A stretch of DNA of 64,000 nucleotides from Tropicimonas_B omnivorans (GCF_031846565.1 NZ_JAVRHL010000003.1:434001-498000); one strand, 5' to 3'. Counted from the first letter of the stretch, positions 34,054 through 42,766 are shown. The notes: generated by a model not told the origin, from the letters alone. A program made the numbers and translations.

Positions 34054-34598
34054 GGCAGGGGTCTCCGGGGGCAGGCCCAAGGCCGTGGGCCCGAAGCACA
34101 GTAAGTAAGGTACGCTGTTGAGCGCATGGACAGTCGTGCGACGTTCGAGTCTCGCCAAGCTTGATCCCGCCATCCGAAACGCGCCAATGACGTTACGCAC
34201 GATCGGCACGGGCAATGTAACCTTGGTGTGGACAGGTTCGGGATGCCCGTCATTCCTAGCTAGCGCATCACTTACGGTGCCCAGTCATACAAGGGTTCGC
34301 CTGCGACGATTGCCTCAAAATATTGCGACGGCTGCAAAGGTATGGCTGAGAACGAGCTCGGCAACGGGCGCCGGCATTCCGACCATGTTCCCCCAAGGGA
34401 AGGTCTGCCCGCAAAGCGCTGGCCTCTTGTGATCTTCGTATACTACGGGTGGATATGCAGGGCCGCTTCGGTGAAGCCGCGCTGTGGCATTCGGACACGC
34501 TGCGAACGGCAGGTAAGGTTCGGAAGCGACGGCCGTTGGCTTCGGCTGATGATCCTGTCCTGCCGCACTGCCGCAGGTCCGCATCGAGCGCACACCGG
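34054..34598. other. Gene-free stretch with degenerate repeat copies
   Basis: About 545 bases between desaturase and ftrA. Around 34460-34580 it contains copies of the region's repeat words (GCCGCTTCGGTGAAGC, GGTTCGGAAGCGACGG, ACTGCCGCAGGTCCGC). No convincing gene is seen. Confidence 0.45.
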
Positions 34599-35654
34599 TC
34601 AAATTGATGCGCCTCTACTCGTGGGCAGGAACCGCATTCGGTAGGACGAGGGAGCCAATCCGGTCCGACTGCGGAAGTGGTGGCGCAACCCGTGCGCGGA
34701 GCCAAAGCCAACGGCTTGCGAGACCCCCTCGATACTAAGGCGACCCTCGCACAAGAGCGCCTTGGCAGCCTCTACCCGCTCCGCGATCAGCCAGTCGCCC
34801 GGCGTGGTGCCGGTTGCGTCGCGGAATCGGCGCAGAAAGGTGCGCAGGCTCATGCCTCCGTCCTGAGCCATGCGTTCGACCGGCCAATCCTGATCCAAGG
34901 TCTCGCGCATCCGGTCGAGAAGCGGGGCAATTCCGCCAGTTGGGTGGATGGGCACCGGGCGCTCCAGGAATTGCGCTTGGCCACCCGTCCGGTGGGCCGG
35001 CACGACCAGGCGGCGCGCGACCGAATTGGCAGCTTCAGGGCCAAAGTCCTGTTTGACGATCTCGATCAGGAGATCGATGCCGGCGGCGCTTCCGGCCGAG
35101 GTGTAGACACGGTCATGGCCGCGATAGAGCGACGCTGCATCGACGCGGACCTCGGGGAACCGGGCCTGCAGCGCGTCGGCATAGCGCCAGTGCGTCGCGG
35201 CGGCCGCCCCGTCGAGCAGGCCGGTCGCGGCCAGCACGAATGCACCAGAGCAAATCGACACCAGTCGAGCCCCACGAGCGTGCGCCGCGCACAGCCGGTC
35301 GGCCAGAGCCTGCGGTACGACCGCGTCCGCACCTTTCCAACCCGGAACGACGACGATGTCTGCCTCGTCCAGCAAATCGGCTCCCCGGTCGGGAGTGATG
35401 CTGAAGCCGCCATGCGCCCGCAGCGGCCCCGGCTCGATTGCGCAGCTGGCAAAGCGATACCACCCCGGCCCCATCTCGGGCCGGTCCAGCCCGAACACCT
35501 CGGCGACGATACCAAATTCGAAGGTGCAGAGACCATCATAGAGGAGGGCCGTCACCACCGGACCGGTGGCGTTCGGAGGAGCGGATCGGTTTGGCAGAAT
35601 ATTTACGAAGGATGTCATTTCCGCCAATTGCCATGAAAGGCCGCACTTCGCCAT
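34599..35654 (-). CDS. ftrA: GlxA/FtrA-like AraC-family regulator
   Basis: A 351-residue regulator: an N-terminal DJ-1/PfpI-like domain (TALLYDGLCTFEFGIVAEVFG, VVVPGWKGAD, LVSICSGAFVLAATGLLDG) joined to an AraC double helix-turn-helix (MSLRTFLRRFRDATGTTPGDW, SIEGVSQAVGFGSAHGLRHHF). This is the layout of FtrA-type regulators, which commonly sit beside a rhodanese gene, as here. The ATG at 35654 has AGGAGG very close (2-base spacing); an ATG at 35618 is an alternative. The effector molecule is unknown. Confidence 0.82.
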   Translation of the reverse strand: MAKCGLSWQLAEMTSFVNILPNRSAPPNATGPVVTALLYDGLCTFEFGIVAEVFGLDRPEMGPGWYRFASCAIEPGPLRAHGGFSITPDRGADLLDEADIVVVPGWKGADAVVPQALADRLCAAHARGARLVSICSGAFVLAATGLLDGAAAATHWRYADALQARFPEVRVDAASLYRGHDRVYTSAGSAAGIDLLIEIVKQDFGPEAANSVARRLVVPAHRTGGQAQFLERPVPIHPTGGIAPLLDRMRETLDQDWPVERMAQDGGMSLRTFLRRFRDATGTTPGDWLIAERVEAAKALLCEGRLSIEGVSQAVGFGSAHGLRHHFRSRTGLAPSSYRMRFLPTSRGASI

Positions 35655-35683
35655 ATCCTCCTGACAACTTGAAAGGATGTTCC

Positions 35684-36079
35684 ATGGTGTCCGCCGTAAC
35701 AGAGGTCCCCGCCGCCCCCAGCGACGCCGCGCGCCAGCATTTTGCCGCTGAGTTCACGTTCGAGACCGACTGCTGGGACGTTCATGACGCTTTGACCAAG
35801 GGGGCGGATTTCGTCCTGCTGGATGTGCGTGGTCCCTCGCTCTACGCCGCCGGACATATCTCCGGCGCCGTCCTTCTGCCGCACGGCAAGATCACCCGCT
35901 CGAAAATGAGCGCGTGGCCCGAGGACACGATGTTCGTCACCTACTGCGCTGGGCCGCATTGCAACGGGGCGGCTCGAGGCGCGCTGCGCCTGGCCCAGCT
36001 CGGACGGCCGGTCAAGATCATGGCGGGAGGCATCACGGGGTGGATCGACGAAGGGCTCGAATTGGTCACGGACGCATGA
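35684..36079 (+). CDS. Rhodanese-like protein
   Basis: A 131-residue single-domain rhodanese. Visible features: FVLLDVRGPSLYAAGHISGAVLLPHGKI and the active-site loop FVTYCAGPHCNGAARGA with its catalytic Cys, followed by KIMAGGITGW. It may carry persulfide sulfur or act as a sensor domain. It is divergent from ftrA (29 bases between starts), and its stop overlaps the start of the broken GNAT gene (ATGA). AAAGGA lies before the ATG. Confidence 0.87.
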   Translation: MVSAVTEVPAAPSDAARQHFAAEFTFETDCWDVHDALTKGADFVLLDVRGPSLYAAGHISGAVLLPHGKITRSKMSAWPEDTMFVTYCAGPHCNGAARGALRLAQLGRPVKIMAGGITGWIDEGLELVTDA

Positions 36080-36509
36080 TCCTTCGGTGTGCTCAGCCAG
36101 ACGCTGGCGGCCACCTTCTATCGCTGATCCATGACCACGCCGCTTTCGAACGCGGCGCGGCGGTACTGACGGCAGATGTTCTGGACGACGTGCTGCTGTG
36201 TCCCAATCCGCCGGTTCACCTGTTCGTGGCTTAACGGAGGGATTGGTCGGTTATGCCGCGCTGACGTTCGACTACGCACACTGACACGGTGCGCGGACTG
36301 GGCATCTGGACTGCCTGTTCGTCGCCCAGCCATGCCGTGGGCTCGGGATCCGCGGCAGGCTTCTCGCCAAGGTCGTTCAGTCGGCCCGCGACGCCGAAAC
36401 CCTCTGGCTGGAATGGCAAAAACCGCAATGGAACACGGCGGCCACGAACGTCTACCTGCGAAATAGCGCGGAGATACTGGAGAAAAAGCGCTTCCGCTTA
36501 TCCTTCTGA
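36076..36509 (+). pseudogene. GNAT acetyltransferase, frameshifted
   Basis: The ATG at 36076 overlaps the rhodanese stop. The first frame gives 52 good N-terminal residues (LLSLIHDHAAFERGAA...PPVHLFVA) and stops at 36234. Other frames then give LVGYAALTFDYA followed by TGA, and from about 36288 to 36509 TGHLDCLFVAQPCRGLGIRG, the acetyl-CoA site, LWLEWQKPQWNTAATNVYLR and KKRFRLSF. Together they form a normal GNAT acetyltransferase broken by at least two frame changes. It was originally the third gene of an ftrA/rhodanese/GNAT locus. Confidence 0.8.
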
Positions 36510-36985
36510 GCGTCCGCATTGTCCGCAACAGCCCTCATCCAGCCTGTAAAGAATGCTGCGCAATGCACGAACGGCCCGTTCGGTGAAGCGGCACTGCAGC
36601 GCCGACCTCGGTCTTGAGGGTCCGCTCAGGGCCGTCAAAGCGCTGAGCGCGTCGCTACGCGTGCAAATTCGGCCTGGCGCGCTCTGGTCAGTTTCCGGCT
36701 TGAAGCGGGCATGCGGCGCTCTGGCGTGCCGCGTAACCACCCTGGTGGGGCCAAGTGCCCGGCCGCCTCTCGCGCGGCGTCGCTTCCGGCCCAGACCGGA
36801 CGTTCGCCGAAAGCCTCAACGCTGCAGTGCGGCTATCCTGAGGCTGCCATCGGCGCCACTTGGTCTGGTAGGGCAAGGTTCGCTGAGCGGGACGAAGCCG
36901 CCATTCATGCCAGGCGGATGAGGGCCGCGGTTGCGGGAAACCCGCCGCTGAGTTCGATGATGCCGGAGCGCCGCAAACCGGTTTC
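36510..36985. other. Gene-free stretch with degenerate repeats
   Basis: 476 bases without a gene. It contains several repeat words: GGTGAAGCGGCACTGCAGC near 36580, and around 36780-36850 CGCTTCCGGCCCAGACCGGA followed by CGTTCGCCGAAAGC and GCTGCAGTGCGGC. These belong to the dispersed family noted separately. Confidence 0.5.
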
Positions 36986-37441
36986 TCAGGACTGATCAAG
37001 CTCAGAGACGAGCGTGGTGAGGTTGTCCAGGGAAGCAGACCATCCGCCGCGATAGTCGTCGAACAGGTCTGTCCCGACGAGGCTCGTGATCTGTAATGTG
37101 ACGCGCAGGGAGCTGCCCGTATCGCTCTTCGAAATTTCATGACTGCAAAGCGAGATCGACATCGTCTGACCGCCGACAACCAAGGTTTCCGTGAAACAAA
37201 GGAACTCGGGCGTGACGACATGAAAGAGGCCGGTGGTGTTGAACTCGGGTGCATCCTTCGGGCCACAACGGGTTTCCTCGCGTCCGCCGGGCCGACAATC
37301 ATACTCGTCAATGATGACGACACGTTCGTCATCCGGCGCAGACCACTTTTGACGCAGATCACGGTCGGTGATGACATGAAAAAGCCGGTCGGGCGCGCAG
37401 GCAACTTCACGTTGCAGGATCAGGGTTTCATAGTCAGCCAT
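36986..37441 (-). CDS. SRPBCC (AHSA1-like) domain protein
   Basis: A 151-residue protein of the START/AHSA1 type: REVACAPDRLFHVITDRDLRQKWSAP at the N-terminus, then a middle sheet (FHVVTPEFLCFTETL), and a C-terminal helix GGWSASLDNLTTLVSEL. These fold into a helix-grip ligand pocket; roles range from stress to aromatic metabolism. The start at 37441 overlaps the upstream arsR stop by eight bases (ATGGCTGA), so the two form an operon, a very common arsR-SRPBCC pairing. Confidence 0.82.
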   Translation of the reverse strand: MADYETLILQREVACAPDRLFHVITDRDLRQKWSAPDDERVVIIDEYDCRPGGREETRCGPKDAPEFNTTGLFHVVTPEFLCFTETLVVGGQTMSISLCSHEISKSDTGSSLRVTLQITSLVGTDLFDDYRGGWSASLDNLTTLVSELDQS

Positions 37442-37769
37442 TGCTGCGTTCCTTCTCAACGTGTTCGGCGAGAGCGGATAGACGGTCGAGACGCCTTTCC
37501 CAGATGCGCCGTTGCTGCTTCAGCCAGTTCTCGGCCTGCGCGATCGCGATCGCCTCGATATGAACGGTCCGAACGCGACCCGACTTCTCGGAGCGGATAA
37601 TCCCTGCGGATTCGAGCTTTCCGAGATGCTTCAGAAAGGACGGAAGTGCCATGTCGTGAGGCTCATACAACTCCGATACCGGCGCGGGGCCGACCATCAA
37701 TCGCTCGACCACAGCACGCCTGGTGGGATCGGCAAGGGCGGAGTAGAAGCCATCCAGATTACTAGCCAT
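37434..37769 (-). CDS. ArsR family transcriptional regulator
   Basis: A 111-residue winged helix: FYSALADPTRRAVVERLMVGPAPVSELYE, then the recognition helix SFLKHLGKLESAGIIRSEKSGRVRTV. No cysteine metal site is present, so this is the non-metal-sensing ArsR subgroup that usually controls an adjacent SRPBCC gene. Immediately upstream the DNA holds the word TAGCCATATGGCTA (37762-37775), a perfect palindrome overlapping the start codon, a possible autoregulatory site. Confidence 0.88.
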   Translation of the reverse strand: MASNLDGFYSALADPTRRAVVERLMVGPAPVSELYEPHDMALPSFLKHLGKLESAGIIRSEKSGRVRTVHIEAIAIAQAENWLKQQRRIWERRLDRLSALAEHVEKERSNG

Positions 37770-37775
37770 ATGGCT
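37762..37775. promoter_or_regulatory. Palindrome at the arsR start, possible operator
   Basis: A perfect 14-base palindrome TAGCCATATGGCTA spans the arsR start codon. A repressor bound here would block its own translation-start region and promoter. GTTAGC-type half sites recur just upstream (TTAGC near 37809 and CTAAC near 37776). Confidence 0.45.
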
Positions 37776-38111
37776 AACTAAAATGATGCACCACTTCTGT
37801 CAAGAAAAGTTAGCCTGACAGTTAGGTTTTTTGTCTTGGTCTGCGCCTCGGACAGTGAGGAACGCCGGTCTCTGGCGCAGTATTTCAACGTCTGCCGGCA
37901 GCGCAGCAACCGTCCATCTAGGCTTGAAGCAGCCATACGGCGGCGCGGCAAGGGCAAGCCGCTGGTCCTTCCCCGCGCGACGTCGCTCCCGGCCCTGAGC
38001 CGGCATTCGCAAGGTGGTCATCGCGGCGACGCAGCCGTCCCGAACCGGCCTTACGTCGCACGCAGCATTCTTGAGTTGGCAGGGGCACCATATACTAGTC
38101 TGTCTCTCGGT
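37776..38111. other. Gene-free stretch with degenerate repeats
   Basis: About 335 bases. Around 37940-38050 it has GGCAAGCCGCTGGTCCTTCC, then GTCGCTCCCGGCCCTGAGCC and GCATTCGCAAGG, a diverged copy of the dispersed repeat family. No gene is supported. Confidence 0.45.
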
Positions 38112-38477
38112 TCAGAAGGTGATGCTGAAACCAAGGACGCAAATCAGCAGCGTCATGGCTGTCAAGGCGACAATGCGCGTCTTCAGGTTCGCCTCCTGTC
38201 CCGCCACGATCCGCCAGGCAATTGCGGTCAACACACCGACAGCCAATGGCGCTGCCGCAGCCCAAAGTACCAAGCCCTCGAAACCGCGCTGCATTCCGCA
38301 GCCTGCTGGGTCAGACTGGCAGCTCTGGCTTGCCCAACGCAACGACAAAGCACCGAGGCTACCCATCCCTGTCAGTGTCACAACGACGGGAACGACTGGC
38401 CGTCTGGGCAAGGCGATAAGAGAAGCAGCGACAGTTCCTAGAACAGCTGCTGCTATCAATGCTGCGATAAAGCTCAT
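38112..38477 (-). CDS. Small four-helix membrane protein, unknown
   Basis: A 121-residue protein with four predicted membrane helices: MSFIAALIAAAVLGTVAASL, VVPVVVTLTGMGSLGALSL, GLVLWAAAAPLAVGVLTAI and IVALTAMTLLICVLGFSI. Two cysteines (SCQSDPAGC) lie in the loop between helices 2 and 3. The family is not recognised. The start at 38477 has GGGGGG upstream; the frame remains open to 38594, but that part is not membrane-like. Confidence 0.6.
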   Translation of the reverse strand: MSFIAALIAAAVLGTVAASLIALPRRPVVPVVVTLTGMGSLGALSLRWASQSCQSDPAGCGMQRGFEGLVLWAAAAPLAVGVLTAIAWRIVAGQEANLKTRIVALTAMTLLICVLGFSITF

Positions 38478-38814
38478 ACGCCCCCCACTTCGGTCCCGGT
38501 TCAACGCTGCGGCCAGGGCAGGATTCCCGCTATGGCTCCATTGCCGCGGTCGTGACTGGCTTCGGCCTTCAGTAGAACCAGGCGTTGCCGTCACCCAGTT
38601 TGCTTAGACGGGTCGTATGGAAGCCGCAAGTTCGGCCCTTTGCGGACCTTCCACCCGATGCCCAACGCTGCGGTGCGGCTCCTCCGAAGCGGTCATCCGA
38701 CGTGTTGCGCGTTGGACGCGCGCTCATCACCCACGCCATCCTCGGCGGGCGCGGCCGAACGCCTCGGGGGCCGGCATCCTCTGGTTCCCTGCTGATACGA
38801 GCTACCTGACGGCG
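38478..38814. other. Gene-free stretch with a degenerate repeat copy
   Basis: 337 bases. The stretch 38615-38700 carries AAGCCGCAAGTTCGGCCC, TTTGCGGACCTTCC and CAACGCTGCGGTGCGGC, typical of the dispersed repeat family. It is also the upstream region of the DUF427 gene. Confidence 0.45.
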
Positions 38815-39288
38815 ATGTCCGATCTGCCTAACGAAAACGTCCACGACTATCCCCGTCCGCCCCGTCTTGAGGCGGTGCCGCACCGTGTGTGCATCCGCCT
38901 GGGGGACCGGACGATCGCCAACACCACCCGCGCCCTCCGGGTTCTCGAAACCCACCACGCCCCGACCTACTATCTCCCGCCCGAGGATGTCGCGGCAGAC
39001 TTCGCTCCGGCCAGCGGCGGAAGTTTCTGCGAATGGAAGGGCCAGGCGCGCTATTTCGACGTGAGCGCGGGAGGGATCCTTGCCCCGCGCGCAGCCTGGA
39101 GCTACGCGGCGCCCTCCCGCGCCTTCGCCGCCCTCGCAGACCATCTCGCCTTCTACGCGGGGCTGATGACGTCCTGTTCCGTTGGCGGCGAGCCGGTGAT
39201 CCCGCAACCCGGTGACTTCTACGGCGGCTGGGTGACCGCCAACCTGACGGGACGGCCCAAGGGCGCGCGCGGGACGGAGCATTGGTGA
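38815..39288 (+). CDS. DUF427 family protein
   Basis: A 157-residue protein of the DUF427 family, whose function is not established. Signatures: RVCIRLGDRTIANTTRALRVLETHHAPTYYLP, then CEWKGQARYFDV, AAWSYAAPSRAFAALADHLAFY and a C-terminal QPGDFYGGWVT. The length is normal. The stop overlaps the start of the AarF-type kinase by four bases (GTGA), so the two are translated together, a pairing seen in other Rhodobacterales. Confidence 0.85.
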   Translation: MSDLPNENVHDYPRPPRLEAVPHRVCIRLGDRTIANTTRALRVLETHHAPTYYLPPEDVAADFAPASGGSFCEWKGQARYFDVSAGGILAPRAAWSYAAPSRAFAALADHLAFYAGLMTSCSVGGEPVIPQPGDFYGGWVTANLTGRPKGARGTEHW

Positions 39289-40604
39289 GCGGCGGAGACA
39301 AGCGCTTCGGCCGCCCCGTTCCTTCCCGGCGGCTCTCCCGACTGATGCGGATGGGGGGGCTGGCCGGCGGCCTCGCCGGCAGCGCCGTGGCGGGCGGCCT
39401 GAGGCAGGCGACACGCGGGCAGCGACCTCGCATCGGGGAGCTGCTGATGACGCCCGGCAATGCCCGCCGGATCGCGACCGAGCTGGCCAGGATGCGCGGC
39501 GCCGCGATGAAGGTCGGACAGCTCCTGTCGATGGACGCGGGCGACGTGCTGCCGCCCGAGATTGCGGCCATTCTCGACCGCCTGCGCGCCGACGCCGACC
39601 CGATGCCGCCGCGCCAGCTGCGCGACGTTCTCGATGCCGAGTGGGGCCGTGACTGGATCCGGCGCTTCGAGACCTTCGACGTCCGCCCCATCGCGGCCGC
39701 CTCCATCGGCCAGGTCCACCGCGCCCGCACGAAGGACGGGCGCGACCTCGCCCTGAAGATCCAGTATCCCGGTATCCGCACGAGCATCGACAGCGACATC
39801 GCCAACATCGCCGGCCTGATCCGATGGTCCGGCGCGGCGCCGCCGGGGCTGAATTTGCGTCCCTTGATGGAAGACGCCCGCCGGCAATTGCACGAGGAGG
39901 CCGATTACGCGCGAGAGGGCCGCAGCCTCGATCGCTTCGCCGCCCGCCTCTCCGGATCGCCAGATTTCGCGGTCCCACGCCGGCATCCTGATTTCTGCAC
40001 GCCGAACGTCCTCGCCATGGATTACCTTCACGGCCAACCGATCGAGACCCTCGCCGACGCCCCGCAAGACGTTCGCGACGGGCTCGCCGCGCGCCTCGTC
40101 TCGCTGGTCCTTCGCGAGCTCTTCGAATGGGGCGAGATGCAGACCGATCCGAACTTTGCCAACTACCTCGTAGACCCCTCGACCGGGCGGATCGTCCTGC
40201 TCGATTTCGGAGCGGTCGGGACCCTGCCGCCGGACATGGTGGCGGCTTTCCGCGACCTCTTGCGTGCAGGCCTCGCCCGCGGCCGCGATGCCGCGCGCGC
40301 GGCCGCCAATGCCATGGGCCTGATCGGCGACGCCAACCCGCCCCGCCACCGGGAAACGATCCTTGATATGTTCGACACCGGCATGTCGGCGATCCGCGAC
40401 GATGCGCCCTTCGACTTCGGCACCAGCGACCTCGCCCTACGCCTGCGCGACAGGGCTCTTGAGATGGGCGTCGAGCGCGACACTGCCCACATTCCTCCGT
40501 CCGACACGCTCCTTGTCCAGCGCAAGGTCGCCGGAACCTACCTTCTCGCCGCACGCCTGCGCGCCCGTGTCGATCTTGGCGAAATCGTCGCGACCTACGG
40601 CTGA
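39285..40604 (+). CDS. ABC1/AarF/UbiB-family protein kinase-like protein
   Basis: A 439-residue atypical kinase of the UbiB/ADCK family. The diagnostic KxGQ motif is AAMKVGQLLSMDAGDVLPPE, followed by the Ala-rich loop PIAAASIGQVHRA, LALKIQYPG (ATP-site Lys), the catalytic segment EMQTDPNFANYLVD and LLDFGAVG (DFG). Members assist ubiquinone biosynthesis or lipid homeostasis. The start is taken as the GTG at 39285 (GTGA overlap with DUF427). The N-terminus contains a Gly/Ala hydrophobic stretch (GGLAGGLAGSAVAGG). Confidence 0.88.
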   Translation: MSGGDKRFGRPVPSRRLSRLMRMGGLAGGLAGSAVAGGLRQATRGQRPRIGELLMTPGNARRIATELARMRGAAMKVGQLLSMDAGDVLPPEIAAILDRLRADADPMPPRQLRDVLDAEWGRDWIRRFETFDVRPIAAASIGQVHRARTKDGRDLALKIQYPGIRTSIDSDIANIAGLIRWSGAAPPGLNLRPLMEDARRQLHEEADYAREGRSLDRFAARLSGSPDFAVPRRHPDFCTPNVLAMDYLHGQPIETLADAPQDVRDGLAARLVSLVLRELFEWGEMQTDPNFANYLVDPSTGRIVLLDFGAVGTLPPDMVAAFRDLLRAGLARGRDAARAAANAMGLIGDANPPRHRETILDMFDTGMSAIRDDAPFDFGTSDLALRLRDRALEMGVERDTAHIPPSDTLLVQRKVAGTYLLAARLRARVDLGEIVATYG

Positions 40605-41074
40605 AATACTCCGGGATCTGCGCCCGCTCGCTCAGCCGGCGCGGCGGCCCATACAGAACCTCGGGCGCGCTTTACCCTTGGGTCTGCGATTGGGTCAAAG
40701 TGGACCACGACGGTAGAAGAGCCACAGGCCACTCTCGGCCCAGAACGGACCTTCGCTGATCTGGCCATCGCTGCGCCGCGGCTTCGGCACTACGGCCATT
40801 CGCATGTGTTCGCAGCGTCAGAGGGCTCACGGATCTCGGCCGCGCGGGGCGTAAAGGAATCTGGTCTTGCCCCCGTTTCGCTGGACACTCAGGCAGTTGC
40901 GGTTGATCCAGTGCGAGGAGGCGGAGACGAAGGGCTTCAAGCCAGTAGATTAAATTATTGTTTTTGTGCCAACATTCCATAACGACGTTGATGTACCCCA
41001 CAACACATGCTCCTGCATGTCTGCAATTGCATCGGGAAGGTTTATAGATTATTACAACGGAAACGGCTCAATAA
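40605..41074. other. Gene-free stretch; GC drop begins here
   Basis: 470 bases. The first 300 carry repeat-family words (CTCTCGGCCCAGAACGGACC, then TTCGCTGATC and CGCTGCGCCGCGGC). From about 40940 composition changes sharply to AT-rich DNA, marking the left edge of the kinase operon insertion. Confidence 0.5.
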
Positions 41075-41551
41075 ATGAATTTCGCGGAGGACAGTTTGGT
41101 AACGATCGGAATACGAGTTACACCTAAAAATATAGTAATTGCGATATATGACACAGTGGCATCAGAAGTTTTGAATGTAGAGAATATCGTTGTTCCGATC
41201 GCATTCGACCCCCCTGACTCGTTGAAGTATATACGTAGCAACCTTCTCGACATAATGCGAGAATTCGACGTCCAGAAGGCAGGAATTCGCGCGACTGAGC
41301 CGAGCGCCCAAACCAAGAACATTGATCGAATACAAATCGAGGGGGTGATACTGGAAGCGTTCGCGAGCAGCACACTGGACGCATATTATATTGGACACAT
41401 CTCGTCGATTTCGGCGAGGATCGGAATCGAAAGAGCGCGATTCAAGCCAATGGTTGAGAACCGCGAAGCGCCCGACGTAGAGAATTGGGCCGACATGACA
41501 AAAGAAGCCCGTGAGGCAATTCTGTGCGCTAAGGGGGCAGAGTATGCTTAA
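41075..41551 (+). CDS. Unknown protein, possible degenerate RNase H/RuvC fold
   Basis: A 158-residue protein I cannot name. The N-terminal strand VTIGIRVTPKNIVIAIYDT resembles strand 1 of RNase H/RuvC-like folds, but the usual catalytic Asp is Arg (GIR). A Glu sits in KAGIRATEPSAQ, a position that could match the second acidic residue, and the C-terminal helix is ENWADMTKEAREAILCAKGA. If the fold is right, the site is incomplete. Base composition is clearly lower in GC than the neighbours. Its stop overlaps the kinase start by eight bases (ATGCTTAA), so the two work together. The Shine-Dalgarno sequence is weak. Confidence 0.6.
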   Translation: MNFAEDSLVTIGIRVTPKNIVIAIYDTVASEVLNVENIVVPIAFDPPDSLKYIRSNLLDIMREFDVQKAGIRATEPSAQTKNIDRIQIEGVILEAFASSTLDAYYIGHISSISARIGIERARFKPMVENREAPDVENWADMTKEAREAILCAKGAEYA

Positions 41552-42566
41552 ACCGCACAATCGCGCCGAAGTGAACTTTACTGCCATCCGAGAAATTGGG
41601 CACGAAGGCCGCAACTCCACAACGCACGTAGTTCATGATGTTCAGCTCGACGCTAACATCGTGATGAAATGCGTTCCCAAAGCGGATATTTCCGATGCAA
41701 ACGAATACTTCTCGGAGTCAAGAAAGCTCTACGCCACCGCGCACCAAAATGTCGTCCCGATAATTTACGCCTGCGAAGATCCAGGCCACATATATATAGC
41801 GATGCCTTTTTTTGAAAATGGATCTCTAAAAGGTCTGATGGAAGACCGTTTTTTGACTGTCCGCGAAATCGTGAGGTTTGGATGTCAACTTTTGGCAGGT
41901 ATACACAATATACATTCGAAGGGACTGATACACTTCGACATCAAGCCAGACAACGTGCTTCTTTCGAATAGAAAGGAGGCAATGCTCTCAGATTTTGGTT
42001 TAGCCAAGCAAATGTATCTTGGCGGGGCCGAGCAGAATTATTTCTATCAACCAATTATTGCCCCAGAAATTTTTGAGGGCCCGGATCGCGACATTCGCTT
42101 CGATATTTATCAATTCGGGCTACTGCTTTATCGCATGTGTAATGGCGAAGACGTGCTGCGCGAACATTTTGCACAGTTCCAATCCTCTAACGAAATTGCT
42201 TATGCTATTCGTGGTGGAACTTATCCAAATCGATCAACGTTCCATGAACACATCCCGGATAGACTTCGGAAGGTGGTCGTGCGATGCTTGGAAGTCGATC
42301 CGGACGATAGGTTTCAGTCCGCCCTGGAGGTGGCAAACGCTCTGGCTACCGTAAGCCGCTGTTTGGACTGGCGTTTTGAAAAAGGTCGAGAAGGTAAGGT
42401 ATGGAAGCGCATTGACGGAGCCACAGAAAAGACATTTTCGGTGGCAACGGATGGAACTACGGAGTTTGTATCTTACAAGGGAGGCAAATCACGCCGCAAT
42501 AGGGAGCATTGTTGCGACAGGATGACTGACGCACGTGTTCGGCGTGTATTGAAATCTGAGGGATGA
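41544..42566 (+). CDS. Serine/threonine protein kinase (non-RD)
   Basis: A 340-residue eukaryotic-like kinase without membrane helices. The Gly-loop is weak (IREIGHEGRNSTTH), the ATP lysine is in NIVMKCVPK (about residue 41), and the catalytic loop is LIHFDIKPDNVLL, in which the Arg of HRD is Phe. DFG is intact (LSDFGLAK), as is APEIFEG. The last 70 residues, after WRFEKGREGKVW, are an extra domain with no recognised family. DNA is AT-richer than the chromosome, and codons such as ATA and AAT are frequent, indicating foreign origin. It overlaps genes on both sides (ATGCTTAA and ATGA), a tight three-gene operon. Such kinases in mobile elements are often part of phage defence; that role is inferred. 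Confidence 0.85.
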   Translation: MLKPHNRAEVNFTAIREIGHEGRNSTTHVVHDVQLDANIVMKCVPKADISDANEYFSESRKLYATAHQNVVPIIYACEDPGHIYIAMPFFENGSLKGLMEDRFLTVREIVRFGCQLLAGIHNIHSKGLIHFDIKPDNVLLSNRKEAMLSDFGLAKQMYLGGAEQNYFYQPIIAPEIFEGPDRDIRFDIYQFGLLLYRMCNGEDVLREHFAQFQSSNEIAYAIRGGTYPNRSTFHEHIPDRLRKVVVRCLEVDPDDRFQSALEVANALATVSRCLDWRFEKGREGKVWKRIDGATEKTFSVATDGTTEFVSYKGGKSRRNREHCCDRMTDARVRRVLKSEG

Positions 42567-42626
42567 CCAAAGTAAAAAAACAGACCGGAAAGTTGATGAC
42601 CAAAGTAAAAAACAGACCGGAAAGTT
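42562..42626 (+). repeat. Tandem duplication of a 32/33-bp unit
   Basis: 42562-42594 (33 bp) and 42595-42626 (32 bp) are identical except for one A in an A-run (seven against six). It looks like a recent slippage or unequal-recombination event at the start of the small basic gene. Confidence 0.9.
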
Positions 42627-42766
42627 ATCGTAAGCGTTCGATTGAAGCGCCACAAAAACGCATAACTGATGATAAAACTAAGGCCGAAGCTCTGAGGAAG
42701 TTCCTAAACGCCCCAGTTACTGAACGCTCCTACATCGATATGCGGAAAGTAGGCTCGCAGAAATAG
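42563..42766 (+). CDS. Small basic protein downstream of the kinase
   Basis: A 67-residue very basic protein (many Lys/Arg) without a recognised family. Its ATG overlaps the kinase stop (ATGA). The first 22 residues come from a tandem duplication: a 33-bp unit is followed by a 32-bp copy that lacks one A, so the two copies read differently after MTKVK. The unduplicated form would start at the second ATG (42596), which is in the same frame and gives 56 residues. It may be a kinase substrate or simply a decaying ORF. Confidence 0.45.
   Translation: MTKVKKQTGKLMTKVKNRPESYRKRSIEAPQKRITDDKTKAEALRKFLNAPVTERSYIDMRKVGSQK

Noticed and set aside
34599..35654. Protease/glyoxalase of the DJ-1 family
   Set aside because: The DJ-1-like half is fused to an AraC double HTH, so it is a transcription factor.
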